A stretch of DNA of 64,000 bases from an uncultured Collinsella sp. (GTDB lineage Bacteria > Actinomycetota > Coriobacteriia > Coriobacteriales > Coriobacteriaceae). The stretch's first letter is position 1, and each line of letters opens with the position of its first letter. Under the pieces are notes generated by a model. The model worked only from the letters and a program-made list of their open reading frames with translations, had not been told where the DNA came from and did not search any database. The stretch is taken from the NCBI GenBank assembly GCA_900544135.1, contig UQTU01000008.1:1-64000 (forward strand), given 5' to 3'. Of the stretch, positions 18,811-26,574 are shown piece by piece. Made by a program: the position numbers and the translations under genes.

Positions 18811-20145
18811 TTACGCGGCCAAAGCCAAACAACCCGCTTGCATCGAAGCGCGCGGGATAGGTGAAGCCGGTTTGAAAACGACCGCGCAAAGCCTCAACGG
18901 CTTATCTGTGAGAGGTGAACCCCCCCCATAAACGATTCGCAGTATGTAGTCAGGAATCTTTCGGAGCTTCGGGCTTTTCCGCAGCTTCTCGAACTGGTCT
19001 TCGGTCGGGACGGCGGTCTGTCCTCCGGGCGTCGTGCATAGGTAGTGCGAAGCCATCTGCGTTCCGGTTAGCTCGTTTACCTCCTTCGCCTTTATCCCCG
19101 TTGACTTGAGCCATCGGGTGAAGGCGAGCGTTTCCTCCTCGGAGTGGAAGCGAGTTTCGCGCTCGTAGCTCTCCGTCTCCTTCATCATCTGGGATGCGAA
19201 AGACTCCTTTGCGAGCATGAGCGACGAGCCGGGCGACTGGTGTATGGCCTTGAAGCAGTGCGCCGTCCCAACCTGCTGCATGCGATCAGTTGGGACGCAC
19301 TCGATGCCGTTCAGAATCGAAACGGCGTTGAACCTGTTTCCCTCGAAGCCGGGAAGGTCGCCGCACCCGCAGCACGCGGGGCTGTCCCCCATGGGCCGAA
19401 GCCGGTTCTCGGCGCAGAAGAAGGCAAGCCCGTTGCCGTGGCACGCGTCTTTTATGAGCGCGTAGTGCGCCTCTAGCAGGTCTTGCGGGTAGCAGTAGTC
19501 ACCGCGAACCTTCACGAGGCCCCTTTTTCCGCGCTTGAACTTCATTCCCTCGACGGTCACACCGTAGGCCCCAGCCTCGGCGAAGCGCGGGATGTTCGCA
19601 AGGAACTCGCGCTTTACGCTCGTTATGTACGGCTGCGCGCGAACTATTACGCGGCGGCAGTTTCCCGCCAGCTTTTCGGCCATCGAAAGGCGCTCCTCGA
19701 ACGTTGGCGCGCCCGGCTCCATCTTGTCGTATGACGAGCAGACCATGGAGATCTGAACAACGGCGTTGCACTTCCGCAAAAGCGAGATGTACGGCTCCTC
19801 GGTTATGAGCTTGCCCTTTGTCGATATGATTACCGGGTAGCCGGTTTCTGCGAACACCTTTAGGCACTCTAGCGACGCCCCGGCCTTTCGCTCTATGGGC
19901 TGGAAGGGGTCGGAAAGCCCTCCCCAGTGAAGGGGTATCAGCCAGTCGCACCACTTCGTCACGGTCGTTCTCTTTCCCTCGATGAAGCTGCGGAGCTGCT
20001 GCGCGCAGTTCTTCATCGTTACCTTCTCTATATCGACCTTGGTTCTTGCGAAGCAGTACTTGCAGCCATGGGAGCAACCGGAATACGTGTCGAGCCTTAT
20101 GGGGTACTCGCACAAGACAGCCTGCGAACCGCACTCTACTCCCAT
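18811..20145 (-). CDS. radical SAM protein of the spore-photoproduct-lyase-like group
   Basis: 444 residues, ATG 20145 overlapping the ParB-like gene. The radical SAM cluster motif is CSHGCKYC (CX3CX2C) near residues 24-31, within PIRLDTYSGCSHGCKYCFAR, the pattern of SPL-like/Rv2578c-type radical SAM proteins. A second cysteine group (CCGCGDLPG) lies near residue 260 and may hold another cluster. The C-terminal 30 residues follow a G8 run at 18927-18920. With one G fewer the protein would end YGGVHLSQISR at TGA 18896-18894, which looks more natural. The substrate is unknown; pairing with a ParB-like gene hints at DNA or nucleotide modification. Confidence 0.75.
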   Translation of the reverse strand: MGVECGSQAVLCEYPIRLDTYSGCSHGCKYCFARTKVDIEKVTMKNCAQQLRSFIEGKRTTVTKWCDWLIPLHWGGLSDPFQPIERKAGASLECLKVFAETGYPVIISTKGKLITEEPYISLLRKCNAVVQISMVCSSYDKMEPGAPTFEERLSMAEKLAGNCRRVIVRAQPYITSVKREFLANIPRFAEAGAYGVTVEGMKFKRGKRGLVKVRGDYCYPQDLLEAHYALIKDACHGNGLAFFCAENRLRPMGDSPACCGCGDLPGFEGNRFNAVSILNGIECVPTDRMQQVGTAHCFKAIHQSPGSSLMLAKESFASQMMKETESYERETRFHSEEETLAFTRWLKSTGIKAKEVNELTGTQMASHYLCTTPGGQTAVPTEDQFEKLRKSPKLRKIPDYILRIVYGGGSPLTDKPLRLCAVVFKPASPIPRASMQAGCLALAA

Positions 20146-20735
20146 TCCTCCGCCTCCTTTATGATGCGGGCGGAAAGCTCGTCGCGCCCGATGGCCTTCA
20201 CGTAGGCCTCAACGCTGTCCTTAACGTCGATGGGGAACACGAGGGAGAACGAGAACGTTTCGCCGTTGCCCTTTGTGACGTTCGTCGCGAAGTCCTCCGT
20301 CATGAGGTCTTCTGTGGCATCGACCGGAGCGCCTTTGTACAGGTACTCATCGAAGCCGAAAGATTCCCAGTCGGCGTTCAGGTTGTCCATATCCTCGGTA
20401 AGCGTTTCGTAGTCGAAGCCGCTCGATAGCGTCGTTTGGTTGTGTACGTGCGTGTATGCCCGGCGCTGCTCGTCGGTGAGGTGGTCGAGCGATATGACGG
20501 GGGCCGTTTCGATGCCCAGCTGCTTCAGCGCTAGCACTCGCCCGTGGCCCTCAACGATCTCAGGCTCTCCGTTCTCGTTGTGCCACACGGCAATGGGGTC
20601 GCAGTTGCCGAACTCGCTTATCGAGGCGGCTATCTGGTCTACTTGCTTCCTCGTGTGGATTTTCGCGTTGTTTGCGTACGGAACGAGGGTTTCTACGGGC
20701 GTTTCCTCGATCTTTAGGTCTGGCATAGGGCGCAA
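20136..20735 (-). CDS. ParB/Srx N-terminal-fold phage protein
   Basis: 199 residues. TTG 20735 has AAAGGAGG five bases upstream and is preferred; ATG 20726 is the alternative. The ParB/sulfiredoxin signature is clear: ETLVPYANNAKIHTRKQVDQIAASI, then IAVWHNENGEPEIVEGHGRVLALKQLG, containing GHGR. Phage proteins with this domain are nucleotide-binding and often accompany DNA methylases or modification enzymes. Here the partner is a radical SAM gene overlapping its 3' end. The C-terminal half (FDEYLYKGAP, then an acidic region and a beta/helix end) is unfamiliar. Confidence 0.75.
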   Translation of the reverse strand: MRPMPDLKIEETPVETLVPYANNAKIHTRKQVDQIAASISEFGNCDPIAVWHNENGEPEIVEGHGRVLALKQLGIETAPVISLDHLTDEQRRAYTHVHNQTTLSSGFDYETLTEDMDNLNADWESFGFDEYLYKGAPVDATEDLMTEDFATNVTKGNGETFSFSLVFPIDVKDSVEAYVKAIGRDELSARIIKEAEEWE

Positions 20736-20913
20736 AACGGCCTCCTTTCGTAGGGTGAAAGGAGGCTATCGCGGGTGTGAGATTTAGCGTTGCGTTTTTT
20801 GGCGTCTTAGCGTTGCGCCCTCGCTCAGGCCCCCCGAACCTCCAATTTCGTGGCGATAGACGCCGGGGGGTTGCGCGCGGGGTATGAGAAGGCGTTTCGG
20901 ATTTTCCAAGGGG
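20736..20913. other. non-coding gap between HNH and ParB-like genes; possible cos or regulatory region
   Basis: About 180 bases without a gene. It holds two copies of TTAGCGTTGCG (20784-20794 and 20807-20817, 23 bases apart), a T6 run and C-rich tracts, plus a weak copy of the GTGAGATT motif. Phage cos sites often lie beside an HNH gene near terminase, so this is a candidate cos or control region; I see nothing that proves it. Confidence 0.3.
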
Positions 20914-21303
20914 TTAGGGGGTCTTGCTCCTGAGCTTGGCGTCCTTCAGGCCGTGGCAGCTCTTGCAGCGCAGGGCCAGGTTTGCCGGGTCGTTCGTGCC
21001 TCCCTTGCACAGCGGAACTATGTGGTCGACCTCTCCTCCCATGCCCGCAGTCCTCCACCGCCTGCCGTCGTGCCATGCGCACACCCTTCCGCAATCGGTG
21101 CACCTGCCCTTGGTTCTCGCTATCGCCTGCTGCCTCGCGGCTTGGTACTCGGCGCTTGAGTAGTTGCGCCTCCACGGCTCGCGCTTGGCTCTGGCCTTGT
21201 CGCCTTGTGTCGGCTTGCGCTTGGGTCGCGGCCTGCATGCGCAGCGCTGGCCCGCCGGCACGATGCGCCCGCAGTGCGGGCAGTAGCTCCTCATGCGGCT
21301 CAT
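20914..21303 (-). CDS. HNH endonuclease
   Basis: 129 residues from ATG 21303, overlapping the upstream stop as ATGA. The N-terminus has a zinc ribbon (CPHCGRIVPAGQRC). The HNH core is GRCTDCGRV, EVDHIVPLCKGGTNDPANLALRCKSCHGLK. Free-standing HNH proteins next to terminase genes assist packaging-site cleavage in HK97-like phages. It is the last gene before the terminase-side gap. Confidence 0.85.
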   Translation of the reverse strand: MSRMRSYCPHCGRIVPAGQRCACRPRPKRKPTQGDKARAKREPWRRNYSSAEYQAARQQAIARTKGRCTDCGRVCAWHDGRRWRTAGMGGEVDHIVPLCKGGTNDPANLALRCKSCHGLKDAKLRSKTP

Positions 21304-21446
21304 CTGTAGGACTCCTTGAGCAGCCTCTTGGCCTCGCCGACCGTGATCTCAAGCGCCCGCGCTATCTCGCCCAAGGTGCAGCCTATGCGCCGCATCCTCT
21401 GGGCGTGCTTGGCGAGCTGCCTTCTTGTGCGCTCCTCGTTATCCAT
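21300..21446 (-). CDS. small helix-turn-helix protein, 48 aa
   Basis: Starts at ATG 21446 (MDNEERTRRQLAKHAQRM). The sequence GCTLGEIARALEITVGEAKRLLKE is a sigma-70 region-4-like helix-turn-helix. It ends overlapping the HNH start. Likely a small late-gene regulator or DNA-binding packaging accessory. Confidence 0.6.
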   Translation of the reverse strand: MDNEERTRRQLAKHAQRMRRIGCTLGEIARALEITVGEAKRLLKESYR

Positions 21447-21636
21447 GAAGCGCCCCCGGCTGGCTGTTCTTGCTCGTGAGGTGCCACGCATGGCAGTAGG
21501 GGCAGCGGTACCAGTCCTGCCCGTACCGTGCCCCTACCCTCATCGCCGCGAGCTCGCTGCGGAAAGCGACCTTCTGCGTGCATGTGCGGCGCTTGCGCTT
21601 GGTGCGCCTTCTCTTGTGGTGTCTGCTGTTTCCCAT
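21439..21636 (-). CDS. small basic zinc-binding phage protein, 65 aa
   Basis: ATG 21636 is preferred because AAAGGAGG lies seven bases upstream; ATG 21642 would be too close. The sequence starts MGNSRHHKRRRTKRKRR and carries CPYCHAWHLTSK, a single CxxCH zinc or haem-like motif found in many phage ORFs ending YRCPYCxxWHLT. It may bind nucleic acid. Confidence 0.6.
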   Translation of the reverse strand: MGNSRHHKRRRTKRKRRTCTQKVAFRSELAAMRVGARYGQDWYRCPYCHAWHLTSKNSQPGALHG

Positions 21637-21679
21637 GGCCATGCCTCCTTTGGCTGGATGGTATGGCCAGCGCAAGATG

Positions 21680-21838
21680 TCACAGCCAGTGCATGTCCCG
21701 CAGCGCGTCCAGAAGCTCGTAGGCGTCGTTGCTGCATACGATCGCCCCGCCCGTGTCAACGTGGAACTTGTAGCCATCGAGCGGCGAGGGCTTCGGCTTC
21801 TCCTCGGTCTCCCTCGGCTTGTCCTCGGTCACTTCCAT
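21680..21838 (-). CDS. small phage protein, 52 aa
   Basis: ATG 21838 overlaps the stop of the upstream cysteine-rich gene. The protein has an acidic/proline N-terminus and ends AIVCSNDAYELLDALRDMHWL. Tight overlap with its neighbour is the main support. Function unknown. Confidence 0.5.
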   Translation of the reverse strand: MEVTEDKPRETEEKPKPSPLDGYKFHVDTGGAIVCSNDAYELLDALRDMHWL

Positions 21839-22023
21839 ACGCACTCCCTGCAAGTCTCGTCGTCATCGTCCTGCGCGTCGATGAGGTGGTCGTTAATCCA
21901 GTTGGCGCACCTCTCCGTGTCGCAGGTCTTTCCCAGCTCCTCAAGCATCTGGTTCTGGCACACGCCGTAGTCGCAGCACACGTAGAGGAACCGGCACCCG
22001 TCCCAGCTCTCTCCCTTTGCCAT
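21829..22023 (-). CDS. cysteine-rich phage protein, 64 aa
   Basis: ATG 22023 overlaps the preceding TGA (TGATG). Eight cysteines (for example YVCCDYGVC and ETCRECVW) suggest a metal-binding or disulfide-rich micro-protein. Function unknown. Confidence 0.5.
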   Translation of the reverse strand: MAKGESWDGCRFLYVCCDYGVCQNQMLEELGKTCDTERCANWINDHLIDAQDDDDETCRECVWK

Positions 22024-22310
22024 CACTGCTCCTCAACGATCACGATGCCGCCGTTGATGGTGTAGCGCTTGCCGTCGAGGTCGAACAGGGTGCGGTTGTC
22101 CTCGTACTGGATGTCTATCTTCCCCTCGTAGGTTGTCAGCAGCTCGCCGGTGTTGGTGTAGACCTCTACAGTTCGCTGCATGCCACCCGACACGTCACTC
22201 GAAACCGTCTTGACGGCGCGCGAGCACGATGCGCACCCGCTCAACCCGCACACCGCAACCAGAGCGACCGCCGCGATCGCTGCGGCCAAGATGATCTTTA
22301 CCTTGCTCAT
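22023..22310 (-). CDS. prophage lipoprotein
   Basis: 95 residues from ATG 22310, overlapping the previous stop as ATGA. A type II signal is plain: MSKVKI, a hydrophobic Ala/Val stretch and the lipobox LSGC at about residue 26. The remaining beta-rich region (VYTNTGELLTTYEGKIDIQYEDN...) resembles small DUF5052-type lipoproteins. A surface lipoprotein in the early region could act in superinfection exclusion, but that is inference. Confidence 0.65.
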   Translation of the reverse strand: MSKVKIILAAAIAAVALVAVCGLSGCASCSRAVKTVSSDVSGGMQRTVEVYTNTGELLTTYEGKIDIQYEDNRTLFDLDGKRYTINGGIVIVEEQ

Positions 22311-22462
22311 TCGTCAACCTCCGTGTACTTGTTGCAAACCTTGCAGTCGTGAATATGGAAATCGCTCGCGATGATCTCCTGCTTCTCGTCGCAGAAGAAG
22401 TCCCCTTCGCAGATGTAGAGGCAGTGCTCGCAGAACTCGCAGCTCTTTTCTTGGTTCGCCAT
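22307..22462 (-). CDS. small cysteine-rich zinc protein, 51 aa
   Basis: ATG 22462. The sequence CEFCEHCLYICEGDFFCDEK ... CKVCNKYTEV has six or more cysteines in CxxC pairs, typical of small phage zinc proteins. It overlaps the lipoprotein start (ATGA). Confidence 0.55.
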   Translation of the reverse strand: MANQEKSCEFCEHCLYICEGDFFCDEKQEIIASDFHIHDCKVCNKYTEVDE

Positions 22463-22464
22463 GG

Positions 22465-23355
22465 CTACGCCTCCAAAGCCTTGAGCGCCCGACGTGCATT
22501 GTCCGTGAGCTGCCGCTGCCACGCTCCGTTCTTGGGCGACCACCTGAACCCGTTGGCCTTGAGCTTCGCGCGGGTGTCCGCCTCCGGCTTGCCGTCGAAC
22601 ACGAGCTGAAGCCGCATGATGTCAGCGTTCTCTACAACGGTGCAAGGCTCGCCGTTGACCTCGGTCTCGCGGTCTTCGGTGTCGGCCTCCTTCTCGCGCT
22701 GAAGCTCGGCGATGCGCGCGCGGGTGCGCTTGATCGTGGCGAGGTTGTTCGACAGCTGCCACGACGGGAAGGGCTGGCTCATGCCGAAGCGCTCCATGTC
22801 GCGCCTGACGTGCTCGGCCTCGTCGTGGTCTACGCCGTCGAAGCCCTCAAGCGTGCCGTGCTTGCGGTAGTGGGCGTTTGCGCGCTTCATCATGTCCTGA
22901 CGATCCTCTAGCCGCTTGGCCTTGGCCTCAAGCCTTTCGAGCGCGTTCGGGTCGCCCGCTTGGATGCCGCCGGTTCCGATGGACGCGATGCGGCGCTTGA
23001 TGCCCATGACCTTCTCGTAGCGCTCCATGTGCGAGCTTCGGCGGGCGTTCTGGCGCTCCTTCTTGCGCACGGGAAAGTTCCCGCCGCCCGAAACGAGGAT
23101 GCTTGGGCACATCGCGTCGATGCGGTAGCCCTCGTTCAGCCACTCGGCGTACTTGCGTGCGAACCTGTCCGCGAGCGCGTATGCCTTCTCCGCAAGCTCA
23201 GGGAACCGCTCGGCCTGCTCCTCGGCCATGCGGTAGGCCTCATCGACCTGCGCGCGGTAGCCCTCGGTCTCGCTGCCGGCCTTGAACTCGCGCATGCTGT
23301 TCGCCTCGTGCGCCGCGCGGGCCTCGGCCTCGTTTATCTCGTAGTACCTTGCCAT
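22465..23355 (-). CDS. phage DUF3560-like protein
   Basis: 296 residues from ATG 23355. The first two thirds are charged helices with a HMERYEKVMGIKRRIASIGTGGI-like segment (here split around EKVMGIKRRIAS). The C-terminus, KLKANGFRWSPKNGAWQRQLT, is the common FRWSPKxxAWxR module of phage and plasmid proteins related to DUF3560 and anti-restriction proteins. A role in protecting phage DNA is possible but unproven. Confidence 0.55.
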   Translation of the reverse strand: MARYYEINEAEARAAHEANSMREFKAGSETEGYRAQVDEAYRMAEEQAERFPELAEKAYALADRFARKYAEWLNEGYRIDAMCPSILVSGGGNFPVRKKERQNARRSSHMERYEKVMGIKRRIASIGTGGIQAGDPNALERLEAKAKRLEDRQDMMKRANAHYRKHGTLEGFDGVDHDEAEHVRRDMERFGMSQPFPSWQLSNNLATIKRTRARIAELQREKEADTEDRETEVNGEPCTVVENADIMRLQLVFDGKPEADTRAKLKANGFRWSPKNGAWQRQLTDNARRALKALEA

Positions 23356-23419
23356 GATAGAATCCTTTCGTCCGGCGGGGCCTAGCCGCCAAGCTCTCGG
23401 CCCCGCCCGCATTGTCAAC

Positions 23420-23587
23420 TCAACCGGCGATGATGTCTTTGACGAGCATCACGATCTGGTAGCCCAGGAACAACGTCAGCCCGTCGAGGGCCAAGCACGC
23501 CAGCACGAGGAAGATGCACCCCATGCAGCCCATGGGCTTGCTCTCCTCGGTTATCCCGGCCTTCCACTCGTCCTTGCTCAGGCTCAT
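23420..23587 (-). CDS. small membrane protein, 55 aa
   Basis: ATG 23587 overlaps the preceding TGA (ATGA). After a charged head (MSLSKDEWKAGITEESKP) comes MGCMGCIFLVLACLAL and a second hydrophobic stretch, so one or two membrane segments. Function unknown. Confidence 0.55.
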   Translation of the reverse strand: MSLSKDEWKAGITEESKPMGCMGCIFLVLACLALDGLTLFLGYQIVMLVKDIIAG

Positions 23588-23757
23588 CGCGGCTCACCCT
23601 CGATGACCGTTGGGAGCACGTCGCTCGCCATGTCCATGCAGGCCTCGCACCTCGCCCAGTCCGGCTCCGGCCCGCTGACGGCCTCAAGGGCCTCTGTGAG
23701 ATGCTTGCGCGCTGCTTCGATGCGGATGCGCGCCTGCTCCGCCTTGACGTCTTTCAT
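23584..23757 (-). CDS. small helical phage protein, 57 aa
   Basis: ATG 23757 has AAAGGAGACACG upstream. The sequence MKDVKAEQARIRIEAARK ... CEACMDMASDVLPTVIEG is helical with one CxxC. Function unknown. Confidence 0.5.
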   Translation of the reverse strand: MKDVKAEQARIRIEAARKHLTEALEAVSGPEPDWARCEACMDMASDVLPTVIEGEPR

Positions 23758-23768
23758 CGTGTCTCCTT

Positions 23769-23906
23769 TCACGCTACGAGCGACAGAAAGCACAGGAACA
23801 CAAGCCCAAGGGCGAGAAGCTGCAACGCCCTGAGGGCCGCGTAGATGATGGCTGCCGGAACGCTCACGGCGGCAGCTATAGCGATTGCAAAAAGAAGCCT
23901 TCTCAC
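23769..23906 (-). CDS. tiny membrane protein, 45 aa
   Basis: GTG 23906 overlaps the stop of the upstream gene (GTGA), a coupling pattern used throughout this operon. After RR the protein is almost wholly hydrophobic (LLFAIAIAAAVSVPAAIIYA, then a short Arg and a second hydrophobic stretch), giving two membrane segments. The codon pattern and overlap support it; function unknown. Confidence 0.5.
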   Translation of the reverse strand: MRRLLFAIAIAAAVSVPAAIIYAALRALQLLALGLVFLCFLSLVA

Positions 23907-24505
23907 TCGTTTTCCTCGTCCTTCTCGGCGTCCAGCTTGTCGGCGTACTCGATGAGCCGCTTCTTGAGCAGGTCGAGGCCGAACCTCTCAAGCTCATTCG
24001 CGCGGTATGCCGGGAAGTACTGCCCCGTGCACGCCTTCTCAGAGTCCTTGGCCACGCGGGCCTCGGCGAGGTTGCGCCCGTTGTCCCAAACGTCCATGAC
24101 GAACGTCTGGGTTCCGGTACGGAGCTGGCAGGGCCAGATGCGCGTCTCAACGCTCATGGCCTCGTTCCTGCTCCAACCGACGCGCTTGCGGGCCACCTCT
24201 CGCAGGCCCTCATCGCTTGCGGCCTTCTCGCGCGCCTCCTCAGCCGTAAGCCCAAGCCCGTTCTCGCTGTGCTTGAAGTCGTAGACGTCCTTCACCGTGA
24301 GATAGGCCGTCTCGAACGGCTCGTTGAGCTTGACGATCTGCACCTGCCTCGGCTCGATCTCGCCGTCGGGGCTTTCAGCCTTCTTGGCGTCCGCCTCGCT
24401 CTTCTCGCGCTCAAGCTCCGCGATCTTTCCGCGAAGCACCTCGTTCGCTGCCTCAGCCACATGAAGCTTGGCAAGCACGTACTCCTCGCAAGTCCTGATT
24501 TCCAT
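23903..24505 (-). CDS. phage early-region protein, unknown
   Basis: 200 residues from ATG 24505. An N-terminal coiled coil (EYVLAKLHVAEAANEVLRGK, IAELEREKSEADAKK) precedes a globular region with no motif I know. It lies downstream of the HNH gene in the early operon. Confidence 0.5.
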   Translation of the reverse strand: MEIRTCEEYVLAKLHVAEAANEVLRGKIAELEREKSEADAKKAESPDGEIEPRQVQIVKLNEPFETAYLTVKDVYDFKHSENGLGLTAEEAREKAASDEGLREVARKRVGWSRNEAMSVETRIWPCQLRTGTQTFVMDVWDNGRNLAEARVAKDSEKACTGQYFPAYRANELERFGLDLLKKRLIEYADKLDAEKDEENE

Positions 24506-24506
24506 T

Positions 24507-24971
24507 TCAAACCCTTTCCCTGATGGTGATGATCCTGCCGGTATCCCGGTCTTCAATCTCCCAGCGCCCGTAGTCGTAGAGGCCGGGATGGTGCGGGGGG
24601 AACAGCTTCAGAAGAAGCCCGTCCCACCACTGCTGCTCGAACTGGATGTTGTCCCACACCCAGCGTGGAACGAAGCGCGCCGCGCCGTGGAACCCGTCGT
24701 GGCACCCCGTGGTGCCCGAGCCGCATAGGGCGAACAGCGGGCTTCTCAGGCTCCACTTGCCGTTCGGCGTGACGAGGTTGAAGCGCTCGCCGCGCCCCCT
24801 CGGTATCACGTGGTGGCAGCTCATGGCTGGCTTTCCGCAGATGCAGCACCACTCCTGCGTGCGCTCGTAGTCCCTCGCGCCCTTGCCGGTGTATCGCGCG
24901 CCGACGTGCGGCTTGCCGTAAAGCTCGGCCCTCTCCAAGGAGTGTCCCTGAAGCTGTCCCATCGAGATCAT
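24507..24971 (-). CDS. HNH endonuclease-like protein
   Basis: 154 residues; ATG 24971 follows GGAGGCTCCG and overlaps the loader stop (ATGA). The motif WCCICGKPAMSCHHVIPRGRGERFNLVTP with the later CGSGTTGCHDGFHG is an HNH/His-Me finger arrangement (CxxC, HH, N, CHxxxH). Such genes occur within phage replication modules. Catalysis is inferred. Confidence 0.7.
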   Translation of the reverse strand: MISMGQLQGHSLERAELYGKPHVGARYTGKGARDYERTQEWCCICGKPAMSCHHVIPRGRGERFNLVTPNGKWSLRSPLFALCGSGTTGCHDGFHGAARFVPRWVWDNIQFEQQWWDGLLLKLFPPHHPGLYDYGRWEIEDRDTGRIITIRERV

Positions 24972-25618
24972 CGGAGCCTCCTGTCCGGCCCAGTCACCTC
25001 GATGCGCTCGCAGGCCCCGCCGAGCCTTGAGGCGATGCGAGCACCGGGCATGCTGCCCCACAGCTCGCGAAGCTGCCCGAGGCTGTAGTTGCTCGTGACG
25101 ATGGTCGGAAGCCCCTCGGCGGTTCGGGCGTCGATGAGGCCCGTAAGCGTCTCGATGGCCCAGTCCGTGGGCCTCTCCGCACCTAGGTCGTCAAGCGCCA
25201 GAAGCGGAACGGTCTCGGCCCTTCTCAGGGCGTCGCGGTCTCCTCCGTTGAAGCCGTCGCGGATGCTGTCCAGCAGGTGCTTGGCGCTCACGAGCTTCGC
25301 GGGCGGCTTGGTGCCCTTGGAGCGCTCGACGGCGACGCGCACCGCATGGGCCGCCGCGTAGGTCTTGCCGCGCCCCGGCTCGCCCCAGAGGTACGCGCCA
25401 CGGCCCCGCTCCACGATCCTGCACACGCGCTCGCCGATGTCGCTCTGGGCGCGCATGTAGCCGCCTCGAAGCCCGGCCTTGCGCAGCCTGCACTCGCGGG
25501 CCTTGCGCATCATCTGGCGGTACTCGTCGGTCTGCTCGAAGGGCACGGGCTTGGCCGGTACGATGCCCTCCGGCACGTCGAGGCCCTTGAGCGCGTCAGA
25601 GATTCGAGTACTCGTCAT
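24968..25618 (-). CDS. DnaC/IstB-like replicative helicase loader
   Basis: 216 residues from ATG 25618. AAA+ features are clear: Walker A GEPGRGKTY near residues 80-88, Walker B LLALDDLGAE near 142, and sensor region IVTSNYSLGQL. Similar phage DnaC proteins load the host replicative helicase at the phage origin. It overlaps the end of the upstream replication gene by 23 bases, fitting a two-gene initiator-loader pair. Confidence 0.82.
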   Translation of the reverse strand: MTSTRISDALKGLDVPEGIVPAKPVPFEQTDEYRQMMRKARECRLRKAGLRGGYMRAQSDIGERVCRIVERGRGAYLWGEPGRGKTYAAAHAVRVAVERSKGTKPPAKLVSAKHLLDSIRDGFNGGDRDALRRAETVPLLALDDLGAERPTDWAIETLTGLIDARTAEGLPTIVTSNYSLGQLRELWGSMPGARIASRLGGACERIEVTGPDRRLR

Positions 25619-26217
25619 GGCTGGCCTCCTTCCTGTCGCCCTGCCGCTTCTGCCATGTGGTGCAAGCCGCCTGCCACGACTTCATGGGGTTGCGCCCGAC
25701 CTTCCAGCCCTTCGACTCGTAGAACGCCACGAAAGCCTCCGGGTCGAACGTGTAGCCCTTCTCCGCGCAGTAGGCGCGAACCTCGTCAACTGAGGGCGGG
25801 ACGAACCTCTTCTTTGACTTGGTATGGTTTGGCTTGGTATGGTTTGGTTTGGGTTCGGCATCTTCCAAACCCCCGTTTTCGGTTTCCAAAACCCCCGTTT
25901 CGATGTAATCGCAAGCGAGGTTTGAGAACTCGGAAAGGGGGGGTTTCGCTGTTTGCAAAGGGGTCTTTCGAGTCGCTTGAAGCACCCTTCTTGTTTCCGC
26001 GTCCCCCCGTTCCACCGCTCGAAATGGCGCGCTTGGAGTTGTCGATGTCCTCGCGCAGGCTCTCGAAGATGGCATCAAGCGGCCACTCAAGCTCAGGCTC
26101 GATGCCGTAGGTGCCGTACTGGGCCAAGGCCCAGAGGATCGCTCCTCGCTGCTCCTCCGGTACCTTGGCCACCGTTGCGGTGAGCTTCGGAAACCATGTG
26201 AACTTGGCTTCCTGCAT
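25596..26217 (-). pseudogene. phage replication initiator-like protein (DUF6291/DnaD-like), frameshifted at a C7 tract
   Basis: ATG 26217 opens a frame (MQEAKFTWFPKLTATVAKVP ... RGAILWALAQYGTYG) typical of DUF6291/DnaD-like phage initiators with the GGTGGRGNK linker. The open frame then runs on as Arg-rich sequence. The sensible C-terminus lies in another frame: EFSNLACDYIETGVLE, a KPNHT repeat, then VPPSVDEVRAYCAEKGYTFD ... YESKGWKVGRNPMKSW. The join is at C7 (25943-25937 on the minus strand). Losing one C gives a continuous protein of about 206 residues. Either an indel, an assembly error or slippage. The C-terminal half matches the conserved end of phage replication proteins. Confidence 0.7.
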
Positions 26218-26220
26218 GAC

Positions 26221-26565
26221 CTAACGCTCCCAGTAGTAAGCGCCCTCAAGCGCGTTGACGGACACGGTTGCGCCGGTGCCGATAAGCGCCTCGATGACAT
26301 CAAAGCGGAGCGCGTCCACATCGGGGTGCTCAACGAGGAAGCACATGGCGATGTGCTGCAAGCGCTTGTAGCTGAACTCCGGTTCCTTGACCTCGCCGCG
26401 CTGGCGCTTCGCCGTCACGATCACGAGGACGGTCACCTCGCCGTCCTTCACGACGACGTCGGCGGTTCCCTCGTCGCACACGTACTTGCAAGCGCCCTCG
26501 GCCTTGAGGCCCTTGGAGTTCAGGTACGCGATGGCGGCGAGGTGCGCGATTGAATAGGTGTTCAT
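26221..26565 (-). CDS. YraN-like nuclease-fold protein
   Basis: 114 residues. The pattern HLAAIAYLNSKGLKAEG ... GTADVVVKDGEVTVLVIVTAKRQRG ... EFSYKRLQHIAMCFL resembles UPF0102/YraN restriction-endonuclease-fold proteins: an early helix, a D, then the position of ExK. The usual E-x-K is V-T-A-K here, so activity is uncertain. It sits between SSB and the initiator. Confidence 0.6.
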   Translation of the reverse strand: MNTYSIAHLAAIAYLNSKGLKAEGACKYVCDEGTADVVVKDGEVTVLVIVTAKRQRGEVKEPEFSYKRLQHIAMCFLVEHPDVDALRFDVIEALIGTGATVSVNALEGAYYWER

Positions 26566-26574
26566 GGTCTCCTC

